Source of the DNA: Balaenoptera acutorostrata
Lineage: Eukaryota; Chordata; Mammalia; Artiodactyla; Balaenopteridae
Direction: 5' to 3'
Length of the DNA stretch: 64,000 nucleotides
NCBI RefSeq assembly: GCF_949987535.1
Contig: NC_080082.1
Span: 50,196,374-50,260,373 of the forward strand
The notes beneath the pieces are model-generated. The model did not search any database. It was not told the DNA's origin and was given only the letters and a program-made list of their open reading frames with translations. Below, in pieces: positions 11,611-40,300 of this stretch (position 1 is its first letter; each line of letters begins with the position of its first letter). Position numbers and translations under genes: made by a program.

Positions 11611-11800
11611 TGTAGTCTTCTTCTTTGAACAGGAAAAATACACAATTAGAAAAATTCTATTCTTAGGAATGGAATCTTTTTTTAATTAAAGGGAAATCAA
11701 TTGGATGCCAATGTATTTGTGTATTCAAGTGCTGTGGTATAAAAACTTATTTTAGCCTATGTTGATAAAAAAATAATATGTGGGCAAGCATTTGTGGGTT

Positions 11801-11986
11801 TTTAAAAAATATTTATTTATTTATTTGGCTGTGCCAGGTCTTAGTAGCGGCACGCGGGATCTTCGTTGTGGCATGCAAACTCTTAGTTGTGGCCTGTGGG
11901 ATCTAGTTCCCTGACCAGGGATCGAACCCAGGCCCCCTGCATTGGGAGCACAGAGTCTTAGCCACTGGACCACCAGGGAAGTCCCT
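11801..11986 (-). mobile_element. CHR-type SINE, short form, antisense
   Basis: Reverse-oriented copy with a TTTATT tail at the left and 'gaccaccagggaagtccc' at the right. A short possible duplication, aagcatttg, occurs on both sides. Confidence 0.85.
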
Positions 11987-12240
11987 GGAAAAGCATTTGA
12001 ACTAAACAGTTTTGACAATATGATTAATAAAATAGAACTGGGGGCCTAAAGAAAGATTATTCCTAACTATACTCTGTTCTCCATGGAAATAGACAGCTTC
12101 TCAGTTATCTTTTCCTGATTTTCAATACAAAAAAATAAGAGACTAATAAGAACCTGCTGTATAAAAAAATAAAAAATAAATAAAACTTAAAAATTAAAAA
12201 AAGTAAGAATTCTCTTGCTGGGCTGCTTTATTATAGTGCC

Positions 12241-12585
12241 TTTTTAAAAATAAATTTATCTATTTTATTATTTATTTATTATTTTTGGCTGTGTTGGGTC
12301 TTTGTTGCTGCACGTGCACTTTCTCTAGTTGCGGCGAACGGGGCTACTCTTCGTTGCGGTGTGTGGGCTTCTCACTGCGGTGGATTCTCTCGTTGTGGAG
12401 CACAGGCTCTAGGTGCGTGGGCTTCAGTAGTTGTGGCTCACGGGCTCTAGAGCGCAGGCTCAGTAGTTGTGGCGCACGGGCTTAGTTGCTCCGCGGCATG
12501 TGGGATCATCCTGGACCAGGGCTTGAACCCATGTCTCCTGCATTGGGGGGCGGATTCTCAACCACTGCACCACCAGGGAAGCCCC
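12241..12585 (-). mobile_element. CHR-type SINE, long form, antisense
   Basis: Long copy whose plus strand runs from an AT-rich tail through 'ttggctgtgttgggtctttg' to 'caccaccagggaagcccct'. It has the 'agtagttgtggcgcacgggc' middle part. Confidence 0.9.
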
Positions 12586-12597
12586 TATGGTGACTGT

Positions 12598-12890
12598 TTT
12601 TTTTTTTTTAATTTATTTATTTATTTTTGGCTGTGTTGGGTCTTCGTTTCTGTGCAAGGGCTTTCTCTAGTTGTGGCAAGCGGGGGCCGCTCTTCATCGC
12701 GGTGCGCGGACCTCTCACTATCGCAGCCTCTCTTGTTGCGGAGCACAGGCTCCAGACGCGCAGGCTCAGTAGCTGTGGCTCACGGGCCTAGTTGCTCCGC
12801 GGCATGTGGGATCTTCCCAGACCACGGCTCGAACCCGTGTCCCCTGCATTGGCAGGCAGATTCTCAACCACTGCGCCACCAGGGAGGCCC
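12598..12890 (-). mobile_element. CHR-type SINE, long form, antisense
   Basis: A second long copy in the same orientation, directly next to the previous one, with a poly-T tail at 12598 and the head at 12890. A near-duplication (gtgactgttttt / gtgcctgttttt) lies at its two ends. Confidence 0.9.
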
Positions 12891-12904
12891 GGTGCCTGTT
12901 TTTA

Positions 12905-13260
12905 AAGTCACTTTTGTTGAGGTATAATTTATGTACCATAAAATGCATCCATCTTAAGTGTAGAGTTCAGTGAGTTCTGACAAATCTATACATTCATATA
13001 ACTACCACCACAATCATCATATAGAACATTTCTATCACCCCCTCAAAAATTTCCTCATACTCTTTTTTAGTCAGTTCCTTCCCATGGCCCCAGGCAACCA
13101 CTAATCTGGCTCTGTCACTGTAGATTAGCTTTGCCTGTTCTAGAATTTCTATAAGCGAAATCACATAGCATGTATTATTTTGTGTCCAGCTTGTTTCAAT
13201 AAAGGCTGTTTATTTTCTATAGAGTCTATTTATGTTTACATGTGTGTCATAGTTTATACA
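12905..13260 (-). mobile_element. Old L1 3'-end fragment, antisense
   Basis: Reverse complement of a classic L1 3' UTR: 'gttgaggtataatttatgta', 'caaccactaatctggctctg', 'ttgcctgttctagaatttct'. It overlaps the probable 3' end of NPHS1. Confidence 0.75.
13209..13214 (-). promoter_or_regulatory. NPHS1: Candidate NPHS1 polyadenylation signal (AATAAA)
   Basis: AATAAA on the minus strand, about 445 bases past the NPHS1 stop codon. It is the first canonical signal found downstream. It sits inside an old L1 piece, so the 3' UTR end may be repeat-derived. Confidence 0.5.
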
Positions 13261-13657
13261 TCGTGTTGTAGATAATTATGGAAAAGCATAAACCAAGCTA
13301 TTTCAGATGTAGTTGAACGCAAAATGAACTGAGTTTTTAACATGTCTTTTCCCACTTCTGAAATGTTTACTTTAAAAAGCATAAAAACCCTCAGACTAGC
13401 TTTTCATTATTGAGATGTCTTTTACAATTCACTGTGTCCCTATGGAGAACTCTAAATCCAATCCCAGGAGGAGGTTTGTTTATACTTTGACACCGGGTTG
13501 AACCATCTTCTGTCACTTACATACACCCTTCCACTTCCCTTTCTGAAAAAGTCCAGTCCCTTTGTGTCCAATGGAGATCACTTAACAAGCTCAGCCTAGG
13601 CTGGAATAAAAAGGACAACTGGGATATTATGTCTTGCAGGTGTAGGAAAAGGCTGTC

Positions 13658-30634
<16,977 letters not shown>

Positions 30635-30965
30635 CCCAGGTCCTCTGCCTGTGGCTCCCACAGTGACCACTGCCCGCCTCCTGCGTCTGCCTCTGTCTTT
30701 CTCTGGGTCCCTTTCCACGTCTCCGTCTCTTACTTTTCTCTTTGTTTCTCTTTTTCTTCTTCTCCTTCTCTGTTTTTCTCTCCTCCCAGGAGTCAGTCTC
30801 CCCTCCCCCACACTTTCTCTCTCTCTCTTCCTGCCCTAAGTCCCCTCTGATCTCCCTCCTCTATTCTCTCTATCGTGCTCTCCTGGTCTAAAGTTCCCTC
30901 TCTCTCTCTCTCTCAGTCTCTATCTCCTTCCCTGAAGTCAGTGTCTATTTTTCTTTCTTCTCCTG
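30635..30965. promoter_or_regulatory. NPHS1: NPHS1 upstream polypurine tract and probable promoter
   Basis: Immediately 5' of the nephrin start codon the NPHS1 sense strand is very GA-rich (plus strand CT-rich, 30690-30960). It should hold the NPHS1 5' UTR and core promoter. No TATA box is evident; a transcription start cannot be fixed by eye. Confidence 0.5.
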
Positions 30966-33190
30966 TGCCACCCCCACCCCTGGTCTCCTCTCACCACTCA
31001 CAGCCCCTCAGGGAGGACCCACTGCTGAGTCGCGCAGGCCCCGGGAGCCCAGGAGAGCGAGGATGCGGTCAGTGGCAGAGCTGGGTCCAGTTCTCAGTCG
31101 AATCTCGTCCTCACACTGTTACCTCCCCCAGGCACCCTCCCGCATCTCCAGCTTCAGGCCTCTGCCCAACAGGCTCCTTCCGGCACAGCTGGAGCAAGAA
31201 ATCCCCTGTCAGCGCATGCCAGGCACATTCCTCGGTGCCTCCCCAGCCCCCATGACCCCAAGGGCCGGGCTTGGGCCAGGGGTAAGGAGGAGCAGGTCAG
31301 ACCCAGGAGGTCCCAGCTCAGCGTGGGGAGCTGAGAGCGGGACCCAGCGTGGGGGTAAGACTCTTCGGCTCTTCCTACCCTGGTACCTGACCTTCAAGTC
31401 CCTTCCTTCTTTGAGTAGACATCCCCCTCTCAGTGATGTCAGGGGTCTCTGCTGAGGAGTGTGCAAGAGTGTGTGAGAGGGACTGGGAGAGTGCCGATAT
31501 CTGTGTGCACACATATGTGTGAAGTGCTTGTGAGTGTGTGAGCATGCTTGTGAGCCTGGGGAAAGTGAGAGTGAGCTGTGATCTGTGGAAGTTTGTGCAG
31601 TGTGTGAGTGTGTAGATGTCTAAGGTGTTAAGTGTGCCTGGCAATCTGAGTGGGCAGGAGTGAGAGGTAGGGTCCGAGGTCACAACCACTGAGCCCAGTG
31701 TGGGAACACTTTGGCAAGGGCCTTGTGAGTTCTAGTTCACGTAGCTTCCCTCTATCTCTTTCTGTCTCTTCTTGCCTTCTGGGTGTCTCGGTCTCTCTCC
31801 CTCCCTCAATCCATCTCAATTTATTTTCCTATCTTTCTCCATCGCTTTGAGACTCTCCCTCTCTGACTCAGTGTCTTTCTCCCCCTCTCTCTCTCCATTA
31901 GGTGGTTACATGTCAGCCAGCCTTTACCTCTGTCACTGTCTGTGCCTGTATGTTTCTGTTTTTCACTTTCTGTCTCTGTTCTCATCTCTATCTCTCCCCC
32001 ACCCCATACTCTGTCTCTCACACACACCAGGAGCTCAATGAATATTTGTTCTCAGTAAGCCTTTGACTGTATGCCTTTCTTTCGTTTCTTCATTTCTGAG
32101 TCCTCCTGATTGTCACATCTTTGGATTTTATAACCATATGCTGCTTGGCCTGCCCTCCCCACTCCAGTGTGCGCATACACACCCACAGGGGATAAGCTTC
32201 TTCTGCCCGCTTATCTCCTGCAGGAATTGGAACTGCTCGTTTTCTCTCTCTCTCCCCACTATGACCCCCATCTGGTCCTCATCCAGAAACAAGATGAGGC
32301 ATCTGGCCTGAGGCCCCACACCTCTATCCTTGATGCTTCCTCTGGTCTTTCTTCTTCCCTCCCACTACTGACTCCTTGCCCTCCTCCTACGTTCCCTCTC
32401 CCAACGCCCCCACGCCTCCTGGGGAATGGGCTGGATGCAGAGCTGGAGGTTCTCTCATAGGGCCGTCACCAGATGGTGTCCCTCGGGGCCAGGGCATAGA
32501 GCTGTCCATTGCTGGGACCTTTAATTAGCACAAACCTTCCACCCTCCACCTTGGATGTTTTCCTTCTCTGGATGCTCCTGGGACCTCAGCCTCTCCATCT
32601 TTCCATGCCTGTGGCCCCAGAGAGCCAGAAAGGGGAAGTGATGTCAGGTGTCTGGAAAAACAGCCTTACTACCTGACTTCTACCCCAAGACTCAGGAGTC
32701 CTAGACCCAAGCTCATCCTGTTTCAAAATCCAGGGGCTGGATCCCCAAAACAAAAGCCAAGAGTTCTAGAAGTCTGGGTCCCCAGGATCTACCCTCTCAG
32801 ACTCAGGAGTCCAGGCCCCTTCTTCCCAAGGACCTGGGAGTTCAGGCCTCCAATCCTTCCCACCCCACCCCCCCATGCACACACAGGACTTAGGGCAGAT
32901 GTTCACTGTCTGTTGATTTTCAAATCCTCCTGGGCCTGAGTGGGGGTGGGAGAGAGATTGGTGGTTAAATCCACTGACTCTAAGATTTAAGACCAGATTT
33001 TCTGACCCCAGGTCATCCTTTCCCAACTGCACTCTGCTGCAGGCAAGGGACCTAGTTGAGTCCCCAACTCCTCAGAAACTCGGAGTTCAGGCCATTAGCT
33101 TCTCAGTCCTCAGAGGTCTGAACCCCTAGTCTTAGAATCCTGGGGATCCATGCCCCTGCTATTTAGGGACACAAGAATCTGAGCTCAGGA
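30966..33190. other. NPHS1-KIRREL2 intergenic region
   Basis: Spacer between two divergent podocyte genes. It contains GT-rich and CT-rich low-complexity stretches (31440-31620, 31740-32030) and decayed units with 'actcaggagtccaggcccc' near 32690-32860. It is the natural place for shared enhancers, but none can be named from sequence. Confidence 0.4.
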
Positions 33191-33249
33191 ACAACGGAGT
33201 GTGGAGCCCCAGTCCCTACAGGCTCAAGAATGTCAGACCCAGGGTCCCA

Positions 33250-34309
33250 GGCCCCCAGTCCCCGCTCTGTCGGCTCAGGGTCCCTCCCACCTGCCCGGCC
33301 AGCTGCGCAGCGCACCGCAGGCCGGCAGCGTGGGAACGCCCCAGCTGGGCGGCATGTAGCCGTCAGGACAAGCTGCGTGGTTCCCAGCCTCCCCGCCTGA
33401 CTCAGCCCGGACACCGCCGCCTCCCAGCCGTCGCCCGGCAACCACGGCCGAGTGGGGCGAGGGGGTGGTCCCGGACCGCAGGGTCCTGGGAAAGGAGGGG
33501 CTGGGGGCCTGGATTCCTGGATCTTAGGACGTGCTATGGTTTGCAGCGGTAACAAGGCAGGCAGAGGGATATTTTGAGAAGGGGCTTGGAGTTGGGGAGA
33601 GCTGAACCCCCCACTTCTCGGGGGGGGGAGTCCAAGCTGCCCCCCAGGCAAACACGGTGCCCTCTTCCTGACCCACCAGGCCCAGAGGAGCCCCGGGCCC
33701 CGCTTCTCCGGGGCGCGGAAACTAGCGAGTCCCCAGGGGTTCCCATTTATAGTTCTGTTTCCACTCAGCGCCGTCCCTCCAGGACCCGGGCTGAGCAAGT
33801 TTCTTCCACTCCCTCCCCTCCCTCCTCCTCACCCCCAGCCATCCCCCAACCCCGGCAGGGTGCAGGTGTCCAACCCAGCCGGTACCCCCTCCTTCAACCC
33901 AGGTGTTCCAGCTCCCAAACTGAAAGGGCGCTGGGGTGTCCTCCCGCTGGGGGCCCGGCCCTGCGTGCCCCCATTCATCCGCGTCTGGGCCGCGGGAGTT
34001 TCTCAGTGGGAAGAGGGCGGGTCTCCCAGAAGGCAGGCCGGGGCGGGGCGAGTGAGATCAGGCCCTCCAGGGTCTCTCCGAGACCGAGCGCGCGGAACTG
34101 GCCTGCGTTTCAGAGCCGCGGAGCCTGCGGCGGAGCAGACTAGGAGAACTCCGGGCCAGAGGCAGGGGGTGCTTCTAGCCTGGAGCGAAGAGTTGGGAGC
34201 GAAGGGGACTACAGGCTAGAGTGGTGGGAGGTGTGCTGCCGAGGAAGGAGCTGGCAGGGAAGCCAGTGCAACAGCAAGTCTGCTGGATCTTGGGGGACAC
34301 ACACTCAGG
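33250..34309 (+). promoter_or_regulatory. KIRREL2: GC-rich KIRREL2 upstream region
   Basis: CpG dinucleotides and GC boxes (ggggcggggcg near 34041) are dense between about 33250 and 34150, just ahead of the KIRREL2 start codon. This fits a CpG-island promoter, with the 5' UTR in its right half. Open frames on both strands here reflect GC content. Confidence 0.55.
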
Positions 34310-37300
34310 ATGCTGGTCCCCGCACTCCTTGTCCTCTTCTTCTGCCTCAGAGGGCGTGCAGGTACCGCGAGGGGCAGGGGCAGATAAACATAAGAGAGGG
34401 TTGTTTGCCAGTTGTCGCTTTACTGTGGTAGGTGGGGCTGAGGGTTCAGACTCCTAGATCTGAGGGAAGAGAACTCTGGGACCCTGGGCTTCTGGATCTG
34501 AGGGCAGAGGGGATTGGGGACTGAACCCCCTCCTGAGTGAGGGAACTCTTGAATGTGCTAAGCTCTGCTCTGCTCCTCCGCCCCATTCTCCTAGGCCTGT
34601 CACCCCACTTCCTGCAACAGCCAGAGGACCTGGTAGTAGTGCTGGGGGACGAGGCCCGTCTGCCCTGTGCCCTGGGCGCATACTGGGGGCTGGTTCAGTG
34701 GACTAAGGATGGGCTGGCTCTAGGGGGCGAAAGAGACCTGCCAGGTGAGGCTGTTCTGTCTATTCAGGGAGGGGCTGCCTCCAGGGTGAGGGTGTTGGGC
34801 TTGGGCTATAACTGAAGTTTCTATTTTGACGTTTTCAAGTTTGGGAAATGAATGGGCTCAAGGAAACATTTGGGAGTTCAGAATTTTCAGCTTCTTCGTT
34901 GGAGGTGACCCATAGGGTTTGGGAATTTTAATTTTTATTGTAAAATATTGCATAAGTGCAGAAAGGCTCATAAAGCATAAATGGAAGATTTGCCAAATAT
35001 TCTAAAATAGACAGCCATGTAACGACTACCCAGGTCCATTGCCAGCTCCCCAGAAGCCCTCCTTATTCACTTTCCCTGTCATAGCCCACTCCCTCCTCAC
35101 CCAGGAGGTAGTATCTAATCTGACTTTTATGGCAATTGTTTTCTTGCTTTTTTTTTTTTCCTGAATTTGTCACACACACACACACCCCACCCCCCTGCAA
35201 GTTTGCAGTGACTCTGGATTGGGAGAAGATTAGTGTCTCTCTGGCCCAGCACCCACTTTTGGTAGAGTCTTTCTGGTGTGGGATGTCTGGGGATGGAGGC
35301 CTGGGGCCAAGAACTCAGAACCATGGTGTGACTGCCTTTTTTTTCCCTGACTCCAGGGTGGTCCCGGTACTGGATATCAGGGAATGCAGCCAGTGGCCAG
35401 CACGACCTCCACATTAGGCCCGTAGAGCTAGAGGATCAAGCATCCTACGAATGTCAAGCTACACAAGCAGGCCTCCGCTCTCGACGAGCCCAACTGCACG
35501 TGCTGGGTGAGGACCCAGCCCACTTGTCCCTGGGGAGCGCAGGGGACCACCAGTGCTAGCTGGGAATATGAGAGTCTGGGGAGAGCGGAGGAGTGGTCGG
35601 TCAGAGCTGGGAAGATCAGGGTCTCTGGGCCCAGGATCCAGCTCTGACCCCAGATCCACCCTACAGTGCCTCCAGAACCCCCCCAGGTGCTGGGTGGCCC
35701 CTCTGTGTCTCTGGTTGCTGGGGTTCCTGCGAATGTGACCTGTCGGAGCCGTGGGGATGCCCGCCCCACCCCTGAGCTGCTGTGGTTCCGAGATGGGGTC
35801 CGGCTAGACGGGGCCACCTTCCGCCAGGTCAGGTCCAAATCTCTGTGCCAGCCCTTGCTCATTCAGGGAAATTTGGGGGTCCACTCAGACCACAGGCTCA
35901 TCCAAAGGAGAAAAGGGCATGGGAGGGCAGGGATTCAAGGCTTGGGAACCTTGCTACATACTTAAGTATAAGGGCTCTAGGGCTAGACTACCTAGGTTCA
36001 AATCCTGGCTCAGCCACTCGTTAGTTGATCTTAACCTCTCCATCCCTCAGTTTACTTATCTGTACAATGGAGTTAATAGTAGTATGCACCTCTAGGATAG
36101 TTGTGAGGATTAAATAAAGTAATATTTATAAATGCCTAGAAGAGTGCCTGACATAAAGTAAGTACTACCTAAGGGTAGATGAGATCATCATTATTATTCA
36201 TAACCTACAGACCCTGTTGAAGGAAGGAGCCACTGGGTCAGTGGAGAGCATCTTATCTTTGACCCCTTCCAGCCACGATGATGGAGCCATCTTGGTTTGC
36301 CGGGCTCGGAGCCAGGCCCTGCCCACGGGGAAGGACACAGCCATCACACTGAGCCTGCAGTGTGAGTGCAGTTGGACACTGGGCCTTGAGCCTGAGGTCC
36401 TTGGGGAAAGAGGGAGCTGGGGCCTGGACTTCAAGGCATGAGAAAGGAGAGGGCTGTGGACCTCGGGTCCCTGGGGGAATTGGGTACTGGAAGCCTAGAC
36501 TCCTAGCTGAAAGGGAAGAGGGGACTGGGGACTCAGACTCCTGGGGTGGAGGACCTGAGAATTGGACTACTAGGTCATCAGTGGAGGTGTTGCATGTCCT
36601 TGCCCACCGCTGACCATTGACTCACCTCTACAGACCCCCCAGTGGTGACTCTGTCTGCAGAACCACAGACAGTGCAGGAGGGAGAGAAGGTCACTTTCCT
36701 ATGCCAGGCCACAGCCCAGCCTCCTGTCACCGGCTATAGGTGAGGACGCAGATCATTTCTCCCCAGCCGGGAGAACAGGCTTGGGGAGGGTTGGGGCTAG
36801 GACGTGAGTAGGTGTGCTTCAGGAGCAAGGACAACACAGCCCACCACCTTCGCAGGTGGGCAAAGGGGGGCTCCCCTGTGCTTGGGGCCCGCGGGCCAAT
36901 GTTGGAGGTAGTGGCGGAGGCTTCATTCCTGACTGCGCCGGTGTCCTGCGAGGTCAGCAACGCAGTGGGTAGCGCCAACCGCAGCACAGCGCTGGATGTG
37001 CGATGTGAGCAGGGGCGGCGCCGTGGGTGTGGCCAAAGTGGGGTGAGAGAAATGGGACTGGGGCTACGGTGAGGCGCGGCTCTGAAGGACTGCGGGAGGT
37101 GGTGGGGCCGAAGTAGGATTTAGGCGGGATTTGGCTGTGCTGGATCAGCACCAAAGTGGAGTAGGGGTGGGGCGAGGGCGGGGCCGGGGCTTGTGAGCCG
37201 GATGTATGAGCTGAGTTGTGAACTGGGGGCTTAAACCCAATGGCCCTTGGGAGTGTCGTTTCTGAGTGGTTGATCCCAAGTCAGAAGTTGCATCCCTCCC

Positions 37301-40300
37301 TGGTCATGTGACCCCTCCTCTGTCTCCTCCAGTCGGGCCGATTCTGCAGGCAAAGCCGAAACCCTTATCCGTGGACGTAGGGGAAGACGCCTCCTTCAGC
37401 TGTGTCTGGCGCGGGAATCCGCTTCCACGCGTAACCTGGACCCGCCGCGGGGACGCGCAGGTGAGGCCAGACCTGGGGCTTGTGGCCATGGCTGGCAGTA
37501 GATGGAGCTTTCTACCATGGTCGTGCCCCTGACGCCCCTTCCCTATCCCAGGTGCTGGCCTCCGGGCCCACGCTGCGTCTTCTCGCGGTGGGGCCCGAGG
37601 ATGCAGGCGACTACGTGTGCAGAGCCGAGCCGGGGCTCTCGAGCCTGGGGGGCGGCGCTGCGGAAGCTAGGTTGACTGTGAACGGTGAGAAAGCGGTGCT
37701 TCCTAGTGGACCTGGCATGTCATGGGATAAGAAGTGGGCAGAGGGGGCGAGGGCTAATGGGAGTGGGCGTGGCCTTGAGAAGAGGAGCTTAACTGACGGC
37801 TGGGGCCCTTGGATTGAAGCGGGACCTAGGGAAGGCAAGCCTCAGAGGGGTTCGAAGTTTGCTGAGAGGCGTGGCCTAGTTGGTTGGGATTAGTGCGGAG
37901 TGCCCAGGCCTGGCCTCGCCTGCCTGAGAACGGGTCTTGGGGGGCGGGGCCTCTCCTCTGATTGGTCCACAATCTCCAAACCAGCTCCCCCAGTGGTGAC
38001 CGCCCTGCACTCTGCGCCCGCCTTCCTGAGGGGCCCCGCCCGCCTCCAGTGTCTAGTCTTCGCCTCCCCCGCCCCAGAAGCCGTGGTAAGAAAAGTCCCC
38101 ACTCTCATGACCCGTCCAGCGGTGATCCCAGCCCTCCTAGCCGGACTCCCAAAACTGCTGTGATTACCTGTGACTTTCCCGACACCTTGACCTCCTCTTC
38201 CCGCCCTCCTTCGTCTCCTCAGTGACCTTCCTCTTTTGTGCCCCCAGGTCTGGTCTTGGGATGAGGGCTTCCTGACGGCAGGGTCGCGGGGTCGGTTCCT
38301 GGTGGAGACATTCCCAGCCCCAGAGGGCCGCGGGGGACAGGGTCCAGGCCTGATCTCTGTGCTGCACATTTCGGGGACCCAGGAGTCCGACTTTAGCCGG
38401 GGCTTCAACTGCACTGCCCGGAACCGGTTGGGCGAAGGAGGCACCCAGGTCAGCCTGGGACGTAGAGGTGAGACCCTGGGCCCAAAGACCCCAAATCTGA
38501 ATATTTCAAGCCCCCAAAATGCCACAACCCCCAAACAGAGGATCCTCAAGTGCAGAGATCCCCAAACCTTGGGAGCCTCAAAACTATGAGTCCGTTGAAT
38601 CCTGAGATCCCCAAACAATAATTTCCCTCAAATACGGAATCCTAAACTGAGAGACCCCTCACACTTAGGGGCTCCAAAGAAAGCAACCTCCAAATATAGG
38701 CAAAGTAAAAATACGCTCAAAGTCTAAGACTCCCTAAAGCCAGGGAGTTTAAACTTGTGAAACCTCAAGTTCATGAGTCCTTAAACCCAGGGACCCCAAG
38801 CTAGGGGACTGCAAAACTTGGAATCCCCAAACTTGGTGACCTTTGAACCCAGAGATTCCCTACAAAAGCCCCAAGCCCTGTTCCCCAGTTCCTGCTCAGC
38901 CTCCTCAGGAACCTCCTCTTCTTCCCACAGACTTGCTGCCCACTGTGCGGATTGTGGCTGGAGTGGCCGCAGTGGCCATGACTCTCCTTATGGTCATCAC
39001 CGGGGTGGCCCTCTGCTGCTGGCGCCACGGCAAGGGTCAGTACCTGAGCCCCACCCCAGCCCCATACACAGGCCCTGCCCACTGACTGGCCTGGCCTTGG
39101 GACCTGGTCCCAGTCCTGCCTCTCTAGACCCTCACTGGCCTTGGCTCACATTCAGGACCTGATTCCCTGCTCAAGCTCTAACTCCATCTCCTCAGGGTCA
39201 CACACCCCTTACTCTCCTAGGCCAGGGTTCTCTCCCAGTCTCCCGACCGATTTGCCCCAGTCCTCTCTCTTCCCGCTCACTGGTCTCCACAGACCGTGAC
39301 CCAGTCCCATCATTTACCTCTGCCCTCACCCCCAGTGTCCCTGGCCTCAGCCTCTTTCTCCAAGCAAAAGAATCTGGTGCGAATCCCAGGGAGCAGCAAC
39401 GGCTCCAGTTCGAGGGGTCCCGAGGAGGAGACAGGCAGCAGCAAGGACCAGGTAGGATGCCAGGGTCCCCAGACCTGATGGTACCTCAAGACCCAAATAG
39501 TAACCCAGTCCCAATTGTGATCCCAGTTGCAACTGGGCGCCCCAAACTCAAATAGAGCCGTAGTCCCAACAGTGATCTCCAGATCCAAATATCCCCCAAA
39601 TCCAAATACACCCCTGACCCAATTATTCCCTAGACCCAATATGTCCCTAGGGCTCCTTGTTGTCCTGAGTCCAGACCCCAGCTCTCAGGTGCCCTTGGTC
39701 CCTCCTGCCTGGCCTCAGATGTTCAACTGAGGGTCTCTGGGGTCTGGCACTGGGGCCAGAGGATCCTCTACACTCCCTTTCACTAAGCACCTTACCCCAG
39801 GGCCCCATCGCGCACACAGACCACAGTGACCTGGCTCTGGATGAGGAGGGAGCTCTGGAGACCAAGGTGAGTGTTGGGAAAAGAGGGGCTCCCTTCACTG
39901 TATCTCCAACTCTCTCTCCACGTCTTTTTTTTTATTTTTTATTTTTGGCTGCGTTGGGTCTTCGTTGTTGCGCGCGGGCTTCCTCTAGTTGTGGCGAGTA
40001 GGGGCTACTCTTCCTTGCTGTGCGTGGGCTTCTCATTGCGGTGACTTCTCTTGTTGCAGAGCATGGGCTCTAGGCGCTCTGGCTTCAGTAGTTGTGGCAT
40101 GCGGGCTCAGTAGTTGTGGCTCTAGAGCACAGGCTCAGTAGTTGTGGCACACGGGCTTAGTTGCTCCATGACATGTGGGATCTTCCCAGACCAGGGCTCG
40201 AACCCGTGTCCGCTGCACTGGCAGGTGGATTCTTAACCACTGCGCCACCAGAGAAGTCCCTCCCTCCACTTCTGTTCCCTCCTTTTTCATTCTGTTGCCC

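Noticed and set aside
10948..11643. 231-residue minus-strand frame with a long Arg run, and matching poly-Phe and poly-Glu frames
   Set aside because: These are the TTC/GAA microsatellite and the SINE beside it read in three frames; no start context, exon structure or family resemblance.
33163..33798. 211-residue minus-strand frame near the KIRREL2 promoter
   Set aside because: Lies in a CpG-rich stretch where stop codons are rare; composition is Pro/Gly/Arg with no recognisable domain.
36634..36739. Apparent one-base frameshift at the end of KIRREL2 exon 6
   Set aside because: A recount of the line at 36721 showed 106 bases and an intact frame into exon 7.
37890..38618. 242-residue minus-strand frame
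   Set aside because: Antisense of KIRREL2 exons 10 and 11.
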